This document shows positions 7,579 through 17,314 of a stretch of 64,000 nucleotides of DNA, piece after piece (positions within the stretch are counted from its first letter, which is position 1; each line of letters starts with the position of its first letter). Source of the DNA: Allorhizobium paknamense (GTDB lineage: Bacteria; Pseudomonadota; Alphaproteobacteria; Rhizobiales; Rhizobiaceae). Where the stretch lies: positions 62,001-126,000 of the forward strand of contig NZ_JAUSWH010000011.1 of the NCBI RefSeq assembly GCF_030815125.1, written 5' to 3'. The position numbers and the translations under genes are program-made. The notes under the pieces are model-generated. The model saw only the letters and a list, made by a program, of their open reading frames with translations. It was not told the DNA's origin and made no database searches.

Positions 7579-10500
7579 TTATTCTGCCGCGACGCGGCGT
7601 GGGGCGGCTGTCTGGGTCAGATAAGCGCGCAACGCCGCCGGTTTGACGGGCTTGTGCTGCAACGCGATTGCCTGCCGCTCGGCTTCCGTGCGCACTTCGG
7701 CACTTCGGTCGGCGGTGATCAGCAGGCCGGGCACGGCCTCGCCGTAGAGCGCCCTGAGCCGCAGGATTGCCCCGATGCCGCTGCCGTCATCGAGATGATA
7801 ATCGGCCACCACCGCATGCGGCGGCTCCGGATGGGCGGCGATCGCGGCATCGAGTTCGGCCACGGATGCCACGGCCATGACCTCGCAGCCCCAGCCGGAA
7901 AGCAGGAGCCGCATGCCCTCGAGAATATCCGGCTCATTATCGATGCACAGCACCCTGACCCCGAGCAGCGCGCCTGCCGAAGGTCCCGGTTGCGGGCCGG
8001 GGGCGGTCCTGGCCTGCACCGGCAGGCGGCGCTCCAGCGGCACGGTCACCCGGAAACTCGTGCCCCGGTCCGGCTGCGACCTGAGATCGACGGGATGTTT
8101 CAGCACGCGGGCGATGCGATCGACGATGGAAAGGCCAAGGCCAAGCCCGGAGGCCGTGCGCATGCCCGCCTCCAGCCGCGCGAATTCCTTGAAGACCGTG
8201 CGGAATTTCGACGGCGGAATGCCGATGCCGGTATCCATCACCTGAATGACCACCTGATCGCCATGGCGGCGCGCGCCCACCAGCACCCGGCCCGAGGGCG
8301 TGTATTTGATGGCGTTGGAAACGAGGTTCTGGACCAGCCGGCGCAGCAGGTTCGGATCGCTGCGCACCGCAAGCGAGGTGGGCATGACGGTCAGCTCCAG
8401 ATGTTTCTCCCGCGCCATTGGCTCGAAATCTGTACGGATGCGGGTCAGCAGGTCCTGAAGCGGCACGGTGGCAAGGCGGGGCTTCATTGCCCCGGTGTCG
8501 AGACGGGACAGATCCAGCACCGCCCCCAATATGCTTTCCACGGATTCAAGTGCTGAATCGATATTGTGCACCAGCAGCGCATCGGGGGATTGGCCAAGCC
8601 GCTCCACCAGCGTCGAGGTATAGAGCCGGGCGGCATTCAGCGGCTGCAGGATATCGTGACCGGCGGCGGCGAAGAAGCGCGTCTTGCCGATATTGGCCTC
8701 GTCGGCAGCGGCGCGGGCCTCGGCCAGTGCCTGATTGACGCGGGTCAGTTCCGCTGTCCGTTCGCTCACCCGCTGTTCCAGTGTTTCATTGGCCTGTTTC
8801 AGCGCCCGGTCGGCGGCAACCTTTTGCGAAATATCGGTGAAGGTTGCCACCAGCCCCTTGTCGGGCAGGGCATTGCAGCGCACTTCGATGATGCGCTCGC
8901 CCTCCTGCAACATCAGTTGGAAGGGTTCGTCCAGATGGTGAAAATCGGCCATCACCTCGGCCTCGCGCTCGGCTTCGATATCGCCGCGCTCGGTGAGCTG
9001 GCGGACGATGTCCGATAGCGGCACACCCACCTGTCCCATCTGTTCCGGCAGGTCGAGCAGGGTGCGGAAGCGGCGGTTCCAGATGGTCAGCCGCCCGCTG
9101 CTGTCGAAGACGGCAATGCCCTGATCCATCTGCGACAGCGCGGTTTGCAGCATGTCCTGGTTATATTGCAGGGCCTCGCTGGCCTGATCCAGCAGCCAGG
9201 CGGTGTCGGCGGAGGTATCCTCGGCCTTTTGCAGGATCAGCGACAGCACCAGCCGCGCCGAGGCCGAACCGATGGCGCTGCCCAGCAATTGCTCGGTAAA
9301 ATGAATGAAGGCCATGTCGGCGGGGCTCTCATCCTCCAGCCTCCTGCCGATGCCGCGCTCATAGCTCATCAGCGAGCGCTCCATGCGCTCCTGCCCGAGA
9401 TAACGGGCGATGGCGGCTTTCAGGTCGCCGATGCTGACCCGGGTTTTCCAGCCACGCGTTGCAAACTGTGCGCGGGCATGGCGGCGCACGAAAATGCCGG
9501 ACTGAATGCGCTCCACCGGGCGCGGATTGCGGCTGAGGCTGCCCAGAACGAAGGCCAGCGTGTTGATGAGCAGGCTCAGCACCGTCGCCGTCAGCAGCGG
9601 ATCGGCATTGACTGCCGTAAACGCGCTGACGCCGGGAAAGAGAAAGGCCAGCACGTCGCGCGCCAGTTCCTTGTGGGCATCCAGCCCGAAGCTCGGCAAA
9701 AGCAGCGTGTAGATCCAGGTGAGAAAGCCAAGGCTGAGGCCAAGGATCGCGCCCCGTGCATTGGCGCGGCGCCAGATCAGCCCGCCAAACAGCGAAGGCG
9801 CGATCTGGGCGATGGCGGCAAAGGCGAGTAGACCGATGGAGGACAGGCCCCGGCTGTCATCGGCCAGCCGGAAATAGGCATAGGCCAGGAGCAGAACCAG
9901 GAAGATCGCGACGCGGCGAATGATCAGCACGGTCTTGGCGGCGCTTGCGGTGGGGGACCGGCGCTGGGTGAGATTGCGCCGCAGCAGGACGGGCAGCACG
10001 ATATCATTGGAAATCATGATGGCGAGCGCCACCGTTTCGACGATCACCATGGCGGTTGCGGCGGAAAAGCCGCCGATGAAGGTGACGAGCGTGACCCAGG
10101 GCAGATCGTGCACCAGCGGCAGGGTGAGCACGTAAAGATCGGCATTGCCGTCGCCGCCGAAGGTGATGATGCCGCCGATGGCTGCGGGCAGCACGAAGAG
10201 GTTGATGGCGATCAGATAGGCCGGCAGCAGAATGCCTGCCCATTTCAACTCCCGGCGGGTGCGGTTTTCCACCACCGTCACATGAAATTGCCGGGGCAGC
10301 ATCAGGATGGCGAAGGCCGAGAGCGCCGTCAGAAGCAGCCAGCGGCTGATCGGAGTTTCATAGGTCAGCGCCTGCATGACGCGTTCATTATTGGCGGCTG
10401 CCTTCGCAATGTCGCCCGGACCGTCGAACAGCACGTAAACCACGGTCAGTCCGAGGGTACAGAAGGCCAGCAGCTTGACCAGGGATTCCATGGAAACGGC

Positions 10501-11088
10501 GAGAATCAGTCCGTCCTGATGTTCGGTGGCGTCGGTATGGCGCGTGCCGAAGATCGCCGAGAAGCAGGCGAGTGTCAGCGTGACGATCAGCGCGAGATCG
10601 AGAAAATAAAGATTTCCGGTGCCGATGCCGAAGGAGCCGGGATTGACCAGGCTGGCGACCGAATTGGAAACTGCCTTCAATTGCAGCGCGATATAGGGAA
10701 TGGCACCCGCCAGCGAAATCACCGTGACGAGCAGTCCGACCAGCGGGTTCTTGCCGTAGCGGGCGGCGACGAAATCGGCGCTGGAGGTGAGCCGTTCGGC
10801 CTTGGCGATGTCCACCATGCGGCGGATGACGGGCATGCCGAGCGTCAGCATCAGGATGGGACCGATATAGATGCCGAAGAATTCCAGCCCCCGGTCCGCC
10901 GCAAGCCCGACGCCGCCGAAATAGGTCCAGGAGGTGCAGTAGACGGCAAGCGAGAGGCCATAAACCAGCGGTCTGCCGCCTGCGGGCACGCCGCGCGCGC
11001 GGCTCTGCCGGTCGCCATAGCTTGCCACCGCGAACAGCAGCAGCAGATAGGCGATGGCCGCAGCCATGATCAACCAGGCCGGAAGCAT
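7579..11088 (-). CDS. Hybrid sensor histidine kinase with N-terminal Na+/solute symporter-like domain
   Basis: 1169 aa multidomain membrane protein. Residues about 5-500 form an SSS-family (sodium:solute symporter) transporter-like domain with some 12 hydrophobic segments. A PAS domain follows near 650-760 ([21 protein letters not shown]). Then come a coiled linker, the HisKA box with phospho-accepting histidine at about 810 ([18 protein letters not shown]), the HATPase N-box near 923 ([10 protein letters not shown]) and G-box (DTGIGIP). A C-terminal receiver domain runs from about 1043 ([12 protein letters not shown]) with phospho-aspartate near 1096 ([12 protein letters not shown]). The order matches CbrA/NahK-type kinases. 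The gene is alone; no separate response regulator lies beside it. The sensed solute is unknown. Confidence 0.9.
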   Translation of the reverse strand: MLPAWLIMAAAIAYLLLLFAVASYGDRQSRARGVPAGGRPLVYGLSLAVYCTSWTYFGGVGLAADRGLEFFGIYIGPILMLTLGMPVIRRMVDIAKAERLTSSADFVAARYGKNPLVGLLVTVISLAGAIPYIALQLKAVSNSVASLVNPGSFGIGTGNLYFLDLALIVTLTLACFSAIFGTRHTDATEHQDGLILAVSMESLVKLLAFCTLGLTVVYVLFDGPGDIAKAAANNERVMQALTYETPISRWLLLTALSAFAILMLPRQFHVTVVENRTRRELKWAGILLPAYLIAINLFVLPAAIGGIITFGGDGNADLYVLTLPLVHDLPWVTLVTFIGGFSAATAMVIVETVALAIMISNDIVLPVLLRRNLTQRRSPTASAAKTVLIIRRVAIFLVLLLAYAYFRLADDSRGLSSIGLLAFAAIAQIAPSLFGGLIWRRANARGAILGLSLGFLTWIYTLLLPSFGLDAHKELARDVLAFLFPGVSAFTAVNADPLLTATVLSLLINTLAFVLGSLSRNPRPVERIQSGIFVRRHARAQFATRGWKTRVSIGDLKAAIARYLGQERMERSLMSYERGIGRRLEDESPADMAFIHFTEQLLGSAIGSASARLVLSLILQKAEDTSADTAWLLDQASEALQYNQDMLQTALSQMDQGIAVFDSSGRLTIWNRRFRTLLDLPEQMGQVGVPLSDIVRQLTERGDIEAEREAEVMADFHHLDEPFQLMLQEGERIIEVRCNALPDKGLVATFTDISQKVAADRALKQANETLEQRVSERTAELTRVNQALAEARAAADEANIGKTRFFAAAGHDILQPLNAARLYTSTLVERLGQSPDALLVHNIDSALESVESILGAVLDLSRLDTGAMKPRLATVPLQDLLTRIRTDFEPMAREKHLELTVMPTSLAVRSDPNLLRRLVQNLVSNAIKYTPSGRVLVGARRHGDQVVIQVMDTGIGIPPSKFRTVFKEFARLEAGMRTASGLGLGLSIVDRIARVLKHPVDLRSQPDRGTSFRVTVPLERRLPVQARTAPGPQPGPSAGALLGVRVLCIDNEPDILEGMRLLLSGWGCEVMAVASVAELDAAIAAHPEPPHAVVADYHLDDGSGIGAILRLRALYGEAVPGLLITADRSAEVRTEAERQAIALQHKPVKPAALRAYLTQTAAPRRVAAE

Positions 11089-11299
11089 GCGTCACCCTCC
11101 CATTTGCGCCTATCTTACGCCAGGCAAGCACGTTTTGAAATCGCCACGCTCTTGTCCAAAAGTCGAAACTCTTTGGCTTTTCGCGCATTTGCGCTTACGG
11201 AACCTTGCAAGACCGGGCCAGCCCTCGAAGGTCACATCTTGTAACGCTCCTCAAGCTGCGGCTAAATCTATTATGGTCAAGGGGAAACAGGAGAGACGC

Positions 11300-11740
11300 A
11301 TGTTGAACGAATTCAAGTCATTCATCGCGCGCGGCAATGTCATGGATCTTGCCGTCGGCGTGATCATCGGCGGCGCCTTCGGGCTGATCGTCAGTTCGCT
11401 GGTCAACGATATCGTGATGCCGCTGGTGGGCGTGGTGTTCGGCGGTTTTGATTTCTCCAATTATTTCTTGCCGTTAAGCTCCGCCGTCACCGCCGACACG
11501 CTGGCGGAGGCGCGCAAGCAGGGGGCGGTGTTTGCCTATGGCAACTTCCTCACCGTCGTCATCAATTTCCTGATTCTCGCCTGGATCATCTTCCTGATGG
11601 TCAAGGGCGTGAACACGCTGCGCAAGCAAATGGAGCATCAGGAAAAGGCCGGCAAGCCTGCCGCTGCGCCGCCTGCGGATGTGCAACTGCTGACCGAGAT
11701 CCGTGATCTTCTGAAGGCGCGCCACCAGGAAGGCCCCTGA
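11300..11740 (+). CDS. mscL: Large-conductance mechanosensitive channel
   Basis: 146 aa, the usual MscL length. The start at 11300 follows AGGAGA at 11289-11294 and gives [21 protein letters not shown], the conserved N-terminal amphipathic helix and TM1 pore segment ([24 protein letters not shown]). TM2 is [22 protein letters not shown]. The charged C-terminal helix is [14 protein letters not shown]. It opens under hypo-osmotic stress to release solutes. It is a single gene, divergent from the histidine kinase. Confidence 0.95.
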   Translation: MLNEFKSFIARGNVMDLAVGVIIGGAFGLIVSSLVNDIVMPLVGVVFGGFDFSNYFLPLSSAVTADTLAEARKQGAVFAYGNFLTVVINFLILAWIIFLMVKGVNTLRKQMEHQEKAGKPAAAPPADVQLLTEIRDLLKARHQEGP

Positions 11741-11840
11741 TCGCGCGTCATCACGGGAATCGATCGGTGCCTCAAGCATTGTCATGGGATTTTTGCGGCG
11801 GCTTGCGGTAAAACCGCCGCACGATCCACGGGAGCCCTCC

Positions 11841-13010
11841 ATGCCCTTGCTTGAAAGCTTAAGCCGCCGCGCCCTTTCCGCTCCGGAAAGCGGCATTGTC
11901 GAAATCGTCAACTATGCGCGCGGGCGCGACAATCTCCTGCCGCTCTGGGCAGGAGAGGGCGATCTGCCGACGCCGGATTTCATCAGCAGGGCAGCCTCCG
12001 ATGCGCTTCTGGCCGGGGAGACTTTCTATACCTGGCAGCGCGGCGTGCCCGAGTTGCGCCAGGCGCTTTCCAGCTATTACCAGCGGCATTTTGCGGTCAA
12101 CCTTACGCCTGAGCACTTCTACGTCACCGGGTCCGGCATGCAGGCGATTGCGCTTGCCGTTCAGGCCCTGACGGAGCCCGGTGACGAGATGATCTATCTC
12201 TCCCCCTGCTGGCCAAATATCGTCTCGGCCATCGAGCTTGGCGGGGCGCGCTCGGTAGGGGTGGAGATCGATTACCGCGAGGGCGGCTGGTCCCTCGATC
12301 TCGGCAAGCTGGAAAAGGCGATCACGCCAAAGACGCGGGCGCTCTTCATCAACACCCCCTCCAATCCCACGGGCTGGACTGCCAGCCTGGACGATCTGAA
12401 GGCGGTGCTGGCACTGGCGCGCAAACATGGTCTGTGGATTCTCGCCGACGAGATTTATGCGCTCTATTATTTCGCCGCCCCCGGCCGTGCCCCCTCCTTC
12501 CTCGATGTGATGGAGCCGGAGGACCGGGTGATCTTCGCCAATTCCTTCTCGAAAAACTGGTCCATGACCGGCTGGCGCGTCGGTTGGCTGGTGGCGCCGC
12601 CGGAAATCGGTCAGGTGCTGGAAAACCTCATTCAATATTCCACCTCCGGCGTTGCCCAGTTCATGCAGCGCGGCGCGGTGGTGGCGCTGAACGAGGGGGA
12701 AGATTTTCTGGCGGCAAACATCGCCCGGGCGCGCGCCGGGCGCGATATCCTGCTCGATGCGCTGATCGCCACCAATCGTGTCCGCTCGGTCAAGCCGGAT
12801 GGGGCGCTCTATGCCTTCCTGCAGATCGACGGGATTACCGATAGCCGGGCTGCTGCCCTCGACATCGTGGACAAGACGGGCGTGGGGCTGGCGCCGGGTT
12901 CGGCCTTCAGCGCGGGCGGCGAACATTTCCTGCGCGCCTGCTTCCTTCGGGATCCCGGGCAGATGCAGGAGGCTGCCGAGCGGCTGAGCGGTTACATCAA
13001 GAGTCTGTAA
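11841..13010 (+). CDS. Pyridoxal-phosphate-dependent aminotransferase (class I/II)
   Basis: 389 aa. The start at 11841 is chosen because GGGAG lies 7 nt upstream; the frame is open 19 codons further back. Fold-type I signatures are visible: NTPSNPTGW, ILADEIYALYYF (the Asp contacts the PLP nitrogen), and the Schiff-base lysine in ANSFSKNWSMTGWRVGW, with the carboxylate-binding arginine near the C-terminus (FLRACFL). It resembles broad-specificity aspartate/aromatic aminotransferases. The specific amino donor is not deducible. It is a monocistronic gene between mscL and galE. Confidence 0.88.
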   Translation: MPLLESLSRRALSAPESGIVEIVNYARGRDNLLPLWAGEGDLPTPDFISRAASDALLAGETFYTWQRGVPELRQALSSYYQRHFAVNLTPEHFYVTGSGMQAIALAVQALTEPGDEMIYLSPCWPNIVSAIELGGARSVGVEIDYREGGWSLDLGKLEKAITPKTRALFINTPSNPTGWTASLDDLKAVLALARKHGLWILADEIYALYYFAAPGRAPSFLDVMEPEDRVIFANSFSKNWSMTGWRVGWLVAPPEIGQVLENLIQYSTSGVAQFMQRGAVVALNEGEDFLAANIARARAGRDILLDALIATNRVRSVKPDGALYAFLQIDGITDSRAAALDIVDKTGVGLAPGSAFSAGGEHFLRACFLRDPGQMQEAAERLSGYIKSL

Positions 13011-13301
13011 CCGAATTCGATAAAATGCGAGCAATCTCGTTAAGTCGAATTTAGCTCTCTGCGATGAAACAGGCCGCCCTGTTCCCCTCTGGCGGCCTCT
13101 GTTAACCGGATGGAAAAAGCCTTGGCGCCTACCATCGCCGCAAAGACCCCGGCCTTTCCGCCGAGGTCGGGAAGATGATCTTCCCGGGTGGCACGGCTCT
13201 GGCGTTTTATCGGAACAAGCGGAACTGCTGTTTCGAAGAGCAAGCATAATAGGGAACTCCAGAGCCCGATATGTCACCGCTTCAGAATAAAGGGGTGAGG
13301 T

Positions 13302-14339
13302 ATGGCAATCTTGGTCACGGGCGGTGCCGGTTATATCGGCAGCCATATGGTATGGGCGCTGCTCGATGCCGGCCATGAGGTCGTGGTCATCGATCGGCTC
13401 TCCACCGGGTTCCGCAGCGCCGTGGCGCCCGCTGCCCGCTTTTATCTCGGCGATATTGCCGAGCGGGCCGTGCTTCAGCAGATTTTTCTGGAAAACCGGG
13501 TGGAGGCGGTGCTGCATTTCGCCGGTTCGGCGGTGGTGCCGGATTCCATCCGCGATCCGCTCGGCTATTATCGCAACAATACGCTTGCCTCGCAGGTGCT
13601 GATCGAGGAAACGGTGAGGGCAGGCATTGGCCGCTTCATCTTCTCCTCCACCGCTGCCGTTTACGGCACGCCGCAAACCGATCAGCCTGTGAAGGAAACG
13701 GCGGAGGCGCGGCCTGAAAATCCCTATGGCCGCTCCAAGCTGATGACGGAAGCCATTCTGGCCGACACGGCGCGGGCGCAATCCGGTTTTCGTTTTGTGG
13801 CCCTGCGTTATTTCAACGTGGCCGGTGCCGAGCGGTTGGGCCGGGTGGGACAATCCACCCGCAGCGCCACCCACCTTATCAAGGTGGCCTGCGAGGCCGC
13901 CCTTGGCAAACGCTCCGAAATTTCCGTCTTCGGCCAGGATTTCCCCACGCCAGATGGCACGGGCGTGCGCGATTACATCCATGTCGACGATCTCGTCCAG
14001 GCCCATCTCAAGGCCTTGCACTATCTGGTGGCGGGTGGCGAAAGTCTGACCGTCAATTGCGGCTATGGCCGCGGCGCCAGCGTGCTGGAGGTGTTGCAGG
14101 CGGTGGAGCGGGTGGCGCAGGTGCGTTTGCCGGTCACCTTTGCGCCGCGCCGTCCCGGCGATGCCGCCTCGGTGGTGGCGGATACGGCGCTGGCCCGCGC
14201 CGTTCTCGGCTGGTCGCCTCCCCATCCGGGGCTCGAGGCGATCATTCTGAGCGCTTTCGATTGGGAACGCCGCTTCCTGCGTGACCGCGACAGCGACATC
14301 GATGCGCTGCAGCAGAGGCTGGCGGCCAGCGGGTTCTAG
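13302..14339 (+). CDS. galE: UDP-glucose 4-epimerase
   Basis: 345 aa extended SDR enzyme interconverting UDP-glucose and UDP-galactose (called exoB when serving rhizobial exopolysaccharide). Evidence: GxxGxxG NAD motif VTGGAGYIGSHMVWAL, catalytic STAAVYG and YGRSK (Tyr/Lys), and RYFNVAGAE, a classic GalE signature. Start ATG 13302 follows AGGGGTGAGGT. The TAG stop lies inside the 34-bp terminal inverted repeat of a MITE-like element, so the last codon context was remodelled by that insertion. The 290 bp upstream carry no convincing gene. It supplies UDP-Gal for the adjacent polysaccharide locus. Confidence 0.9.
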   Translation: MAILVTGGAGYIGSHMVWALLDAGHEVVVIDRLSTGFRSAVAPAARFYLGDIAERAVLQQIFLENRVEAVLHFAGSAVVPDSIRDPLGYYRNNTLASQVLIEETVRAGIGRFIFSSTAAVYGTPQTDQPVKETAEARPENPYGRSKLMTEAILADTARAQSGFRFVALRYFNVAGAERLGRVGQSTRSATHLIKVACEAALGKRSEISVFGQDFPTPDGTGVRDYIHVDDLVQAHLKALHYLVAGGESLTVNCGYGRGASVLEVLQAVERVAQVRLPVTFAPRRPGDAASVVADTALARAVLGWSPPHPGLEAIILSAFDWERRFLRDRDSDIDALQQRLAASGF

Positions 14340-14605
14340 GGTCAAAACTCAATCAGGATGGGTGTTCTGCAAGGCGTATTTTGTGTCTGAGTAGGAGGAA
14401 AGGTGAAGGAAATGCCGAACATTTTCAAACCTTTCCGACGCCCGCAGGCGCAAAATACGCCTTGCCCGAAGGGTTGAACGGGATGGGCCGCCTGATTGCG
14501 AACAATGCTCGACAAGGCCTCAGGGCCTTGCCTTGCGCTTGTTCGCGGCCATTCAATCCCATCCCGTTCAACAGAACACCCATCCTGATTGAGTTTTGAC
14601 CCTAG
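14336..14605. mobile_element. MITE-like element with perfect 34-bp terminal inverted repeats
   Basis: The 34 bases at 14336-14369 are the exact reverse complement of 14572-14605, both ends beginning with CTAG. Two nested inverted pairs lie inside: 14369-14383 with 14451-14465 (15 bp), and 14473-14487 with 14558-14572 (15 bp). A smaller palindrome around 14498-14550 has the words GCGAACAA/TTGTTCGC and AAGGCC/GGCCTT. The 270-bp unit has no credible coding frame and could fold into one large cruciform. CTAG is its own reverse complement, so it may be either the end of the inverted repeat or a 4-bp target duplication. A non-autonomous IS derivative is the best reading. Confidence 0.8.
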
Positions 14606-14653
14606 AGCATTTCCAGGAAAAGTGGGAACCGGTTTTCCGTCCGGAAATGCTCT
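14604..14653. repeat. Short rhizobial palindromic repeat (family B), copy
   Basis: AGAGCATTTCC... to ...GGAAATGCTCT, with outer arms complementary and the shared word GGTTTTCCGTCCGGAAATGC. It abuts the right end of the MITE-like element. The remaining 248 bp up to rfbF (14654-14901) hold no gene I can support and presumably contain the rfbF promoter. Confidence 0.7.
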
Positions 14654-14901
14654 ATCCAGTTTGACGACAGCTTGACTTTCTATTCTGCGCCTGTCGCGTG
14701 TATCGGGCGCTCTCATGCTGCCTGCCTCGCGGCTATGCTTATACGAGGTGGGGCAGATATGATGTCGGGTGTTGTGAGCCTTGTGGCTGGAGCGTTTCCG
14801 TGTTTCACGGACGGGTTGATACGCTCTACCTCTTTCATTTTACGCATGTCCGGACGAAAAACCGCTGCGCACTTTTTGACCGGAATGGGGAGGCGCGGAC
14901 G

Positions 14902-15672
14902 ATGAAGGCCGTCATTCTGGCCGGGGGCATGGGCACCCGTATTTCCGAGGAAACCCATCTGAAGCCGAAGCCGATGATCGAGGTCGGCGGACGTCCGATC
15001 CTCTGGCACATCATGAAGCTCTATCATGGGCACGGCATTTCCGATTTCATCGTCTGCTGCGGCTTCAAAGGCTATGTGATCAAGGAATATTTCGCCAATT
15101 ACGGCCTGCACATGTCGGATATCACCTTCGACCTTGCGGAAAACCGGCTGCAGTTTCACAGGAAAAGCGCCGAAAACTGGCGGGTGACGCTGGTGGATAC
15201 CGGCGAAAATTCGATGACCGGCGGACGCCTGCGGCGGGTGGCCCCCTATCTCCAGGGAGAAGACGCCTTCTGCTTCACCTATGGCGATGGCCTGTCCGAT
15301 GTCGATATCGCCGACACGATCCGTTTTCATCGCGAGCATGGAAAGCTCGCCACCGTCACCGCCGTGCAGCCGCCTGCCCGCTATGGAGCGCTCAGCATGG
15401 ATGGCACCATGGTGCGCGGTTTCGTGGAGAAGCCGGTGGGTGAAGCAGGGCACATCAATGGTGGCTTCTTCGTGCTGTCGCCAAAGGTCATCGACCGCAT
15501 TGAGGGTGACGACATGCCCTGGGAATCCGACCCTTTGATGGGGCTTGCCGCCGATGGCGAGCTTTGCGCCTATGTCCATAACGGCTTCTGGCAGCCCATG
15601 GATACGCTGCGCGACAAGAACCACCTGGAAAGCCTCTGGGCCAGCGGCAGCCCTCCCTGGAAAAACTGGTGA
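14902..15672 (+). CDS. rfbF: Glucose-1-phosphate cytidylyltransferase
   Basis: 256 aa. Makes CDP-glucose from CTP and glucose-1-phosphate, the first step of CDP-6-deoxyhexose synthesis. Evidence: nucleotidyltransferase signature [46 protein letters not shown] (metal-binding Asp) and [14 protein letters not shown]. Start ATG 14902 is preceded by GGGGAGG. It heads a tight four-gene unit: the next three genes overlap by 1 to 4 bp. The combination with a CDP-glucose 4,6-dehydratase makes CTP rather than dTTP specificity very likely. Confidence 0.92.
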   Translation: MKAVILAGGMGTRISEETHLKPKPMIEVGGRPILWHIMKLYHGHGISDFIVCCGFKGYVIKEYFANYGLHMSDITFDLAENRLQFHRKSAENWRVTLVDTGENSMTGGRLRRVAPYLQGEDAFCFTYGDGLSDVDIADTIRFHREHGKLATVTAVQPPARYGALSMDGTMVRGFVEKPVGEAGHINGGFFVLSPKVIDRIEGDDMPWESDPLMGLAADGELCAYVHNGFWQPMDTLRDKNHLESLWASGSPPWKNW

Positions 15673-16754
15673 TGATGATCGATCCCACGTTCTGGCGCGG
15701 CAGACGCGTACTGCTCACGGGGCATACCGGCTTCAAGGGAAGCTGGCTGTCGCTCTGGCTGCGCGACATGGGCGCGGTCGTCACCGGCCTTGCCCTGCCG
15801 CCGGAGAGCAGGCCCAACCTGCATGGCCTGCTGGGTGAATCCCTTCCTGATACCGAGATCTGCGATCTGCGTGACCGGCTGGCGGTCACTGCAGCGGTGC
15901 TGCGTGCCGAGCCGGAGATCGTGCTGCATCTGGCCGCCCAGCCGCTGGTGCGGGCGGGATACCGCGATCCCGTCGGCACCTTCGAAACCAATGTGCAGGG
16001 CACGGTGCATGTGCTCGATGTGCTGCGGGCCGTAGAGACGGTGAAGGCCATCGTCGTCGTCACCACCGACAAGGTCTATGAAAACCCCGAAACGGCGCGG
16101 CCCTTCGTGGAAAGCGATCCGCTCGGCGGCCATGATCCCTACAGCGCCAGCAAGGCGGCGGCGGAAATCGTCGCGGCCAGCTATCGCGCCTCCTTCTTCG
16201 CGCCGCGCGGTGTGGGGCTCGCAACAGCGCGGGCTGGAAATGTCATCGGTGGCGGTGATTGGGCGCAAGACCGGATCGTGCCAGATGCCGTGCGCGCCTG
16301 GTCTCTCCAGCGTGCCATCGAGGTACGGCGCCCGGCGGCGGTGCGACCCTGGCAGCATGTGCTGGAACCGCTGGCAGGCTATCTGGCGCTGGCCGAGCGG
16401 CTTTATGCCGGCGGGCTTGCCCATGCCGCCTTCAACTTTGGGCCAGATCCGGACAATGCCGCGACGGTGGCCGATCTTCTCGCCGTTGCCTCCCGGGCTT
16501 TCGGCGGCGGCGAGGTGAGCCTCGGCACGGAGGCGGGGCCGCATGAGGCCGGCTATCTGCTGCTGGACAGCAGCCGGGCGAGGGACCATCTCGGTTACCG
16601 GCCGCTCTGGAATTTCGAGGAGACGGTGGTTCGCACCATGGGCTGGTACCGCCGTCTGGCAGCAGGCGAGGCGGCAATCGATCTCTGCCGCGCCGATATT
16701 GCCGATTATCTGACGCAGATGGCGGAAACTCCGAGCCAAAGGGGTGCGGCATGA
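15672..16754 (+). CDS. rfbG: CDP-glucose 4,6-dehydratase
   Basis: 360 aa SDR enzyme converting CDP-glucose to CDP-4-keto-6-deoxyglucose. Shows the RfbG-type start FWRGRRVLLTGHTGFKGSWLSLWL (NAD site), VVTTDKVYEN, and the YSASK catalytic Tyr/Lys. The ATG at 15672 shares its A with the rfbF stop; a GTG one codon earlier (15669) is also possible. It overlaps the following epimerase gene by 4 bp. Cytoplasmic. Confidence 0.92.
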   Translation: MMIDPTFWRGRRVLLTGHTGFKGSWLSLWLRDMGAVVTGLALPPESRPNLHGLLGESLPDTEICDLRDRLAVTAAVLRAEPEIVLHLAAQPLVRAGYRDPVGTFETNVQGTVHVLDVLRAVETVKAIVVVTTDKVYENPETARPFVESDPLGGHDPYSASKAAAEIVAASYRASFFAPRGVGLATARAGNVIGGGDWAQDRIVPDAVRAWSLQRAIEVRRPAAVRPWQHVLEPLAGYLALAERLYAGGLAHAAFNFGPDPDNAATVADLLAVASRAFGGGEVSLGTEAGPHEAGYLLLDSSRARDHLGYRPLWNFEETVVRTMGWYRRLAAGEAAIDLCRADIADYLTQMAETPSQRGAA

Positions 16755-17314
16755 GCGGCCGGTTCATCGCGGAAAAACTGGCCATCGATGGTCCTGTGCT
16801 TTTGACCCGCCGTCGTCTTGGCGATGAGCGCGGCCATCTCAGCCGGCTGTTTTGCGGCGAAGAGCTTCTGGATCATGGTTGGCCGGGGCCGGTGATGCAG
16901 GTCAATGAAACAGGCACTGGGCAGGCGGGTACGGTGCGCGGCCTGCATTTCCAGCACGCACCCTTTGGAGAATGGAAGCTGGTCACCTCCCTGCAAGGGG
17001 CGATCTTCGATGTCGCGGTCGATCTGCGCTCCGGCTCGCCCACTTTCCTGCAGCATGTCGGCGTCGAGCTTTCCGCGGAGAACGCCCGCTCGCTGCTCAT
17101 TCCCGCAGGCTTTGCCCATGGCTTTCAGGCGCTGACCGATGCCGTGCGCATGGTCTATGTCCATTCCGCCCCCTATCGCGCCGAGGCTGAAGGCGGGCTT
17201 TCGCCGCTGGATGCCGCCCTTGGCATCGCCTGGCCGCAGCCTGTCAGCCTGATGTCGGATCGGGACCGCTCGCATCCACCGATCACGCCGGAATTTGAAG
17301 GACTGACACCATGA
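16751..17314 (+). CDS. RmlC-like NDP-4-keto-6-deoxyhexose epimerase
   Basis: 187 aa cupin of the dTDP-4-dehydrorhamnose 3,5-epimerase family. Catalytic residues seem present: H66 in TVRGLHFQH, K76 in EWKLV and Y136 in MVYVHSAPY. The segment around the tyrosine differs from the canonical YKxTDYY of the true RmlC encoded at 23640. Placed between rfbG and a sugar C-methyltransferase, it most likely epimerises the CDP-4-keto sugar at C3 and/or C5 rather than the rhamnose intermediate. Mono- versus di-epimerase activity cannot be told from sequence. Overlaps both neighbours by 4 bp. Confidence 0.82.
   Translation: MSGRFIAEKLAIDGPVLLTRRRLGDERGHLSRLFCGEELLDHGWPGPVMQVNETGTGQAGTVRGLHFQHAPFGEWKLVTSLQGAIFDVAVDLRSGSPTFLQHVGVELSAENARSLLIPAGFAHGFQALTDAVRMVYVHSAPYRAEAEGGLSPLDAALGIAWPQPVSLMSDRDRSHPPITPEFEGLTP

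Noticed and set aside
11859..14345. 828-codon open frame on the minus strand across the aminotransferase and galE
   Set aside because: Lies antisense to two genes with clear catalytic motifs; composition is His/Arg/Gly-rich as expected of a GC-rich shadow frame, and no domain is recognisable.
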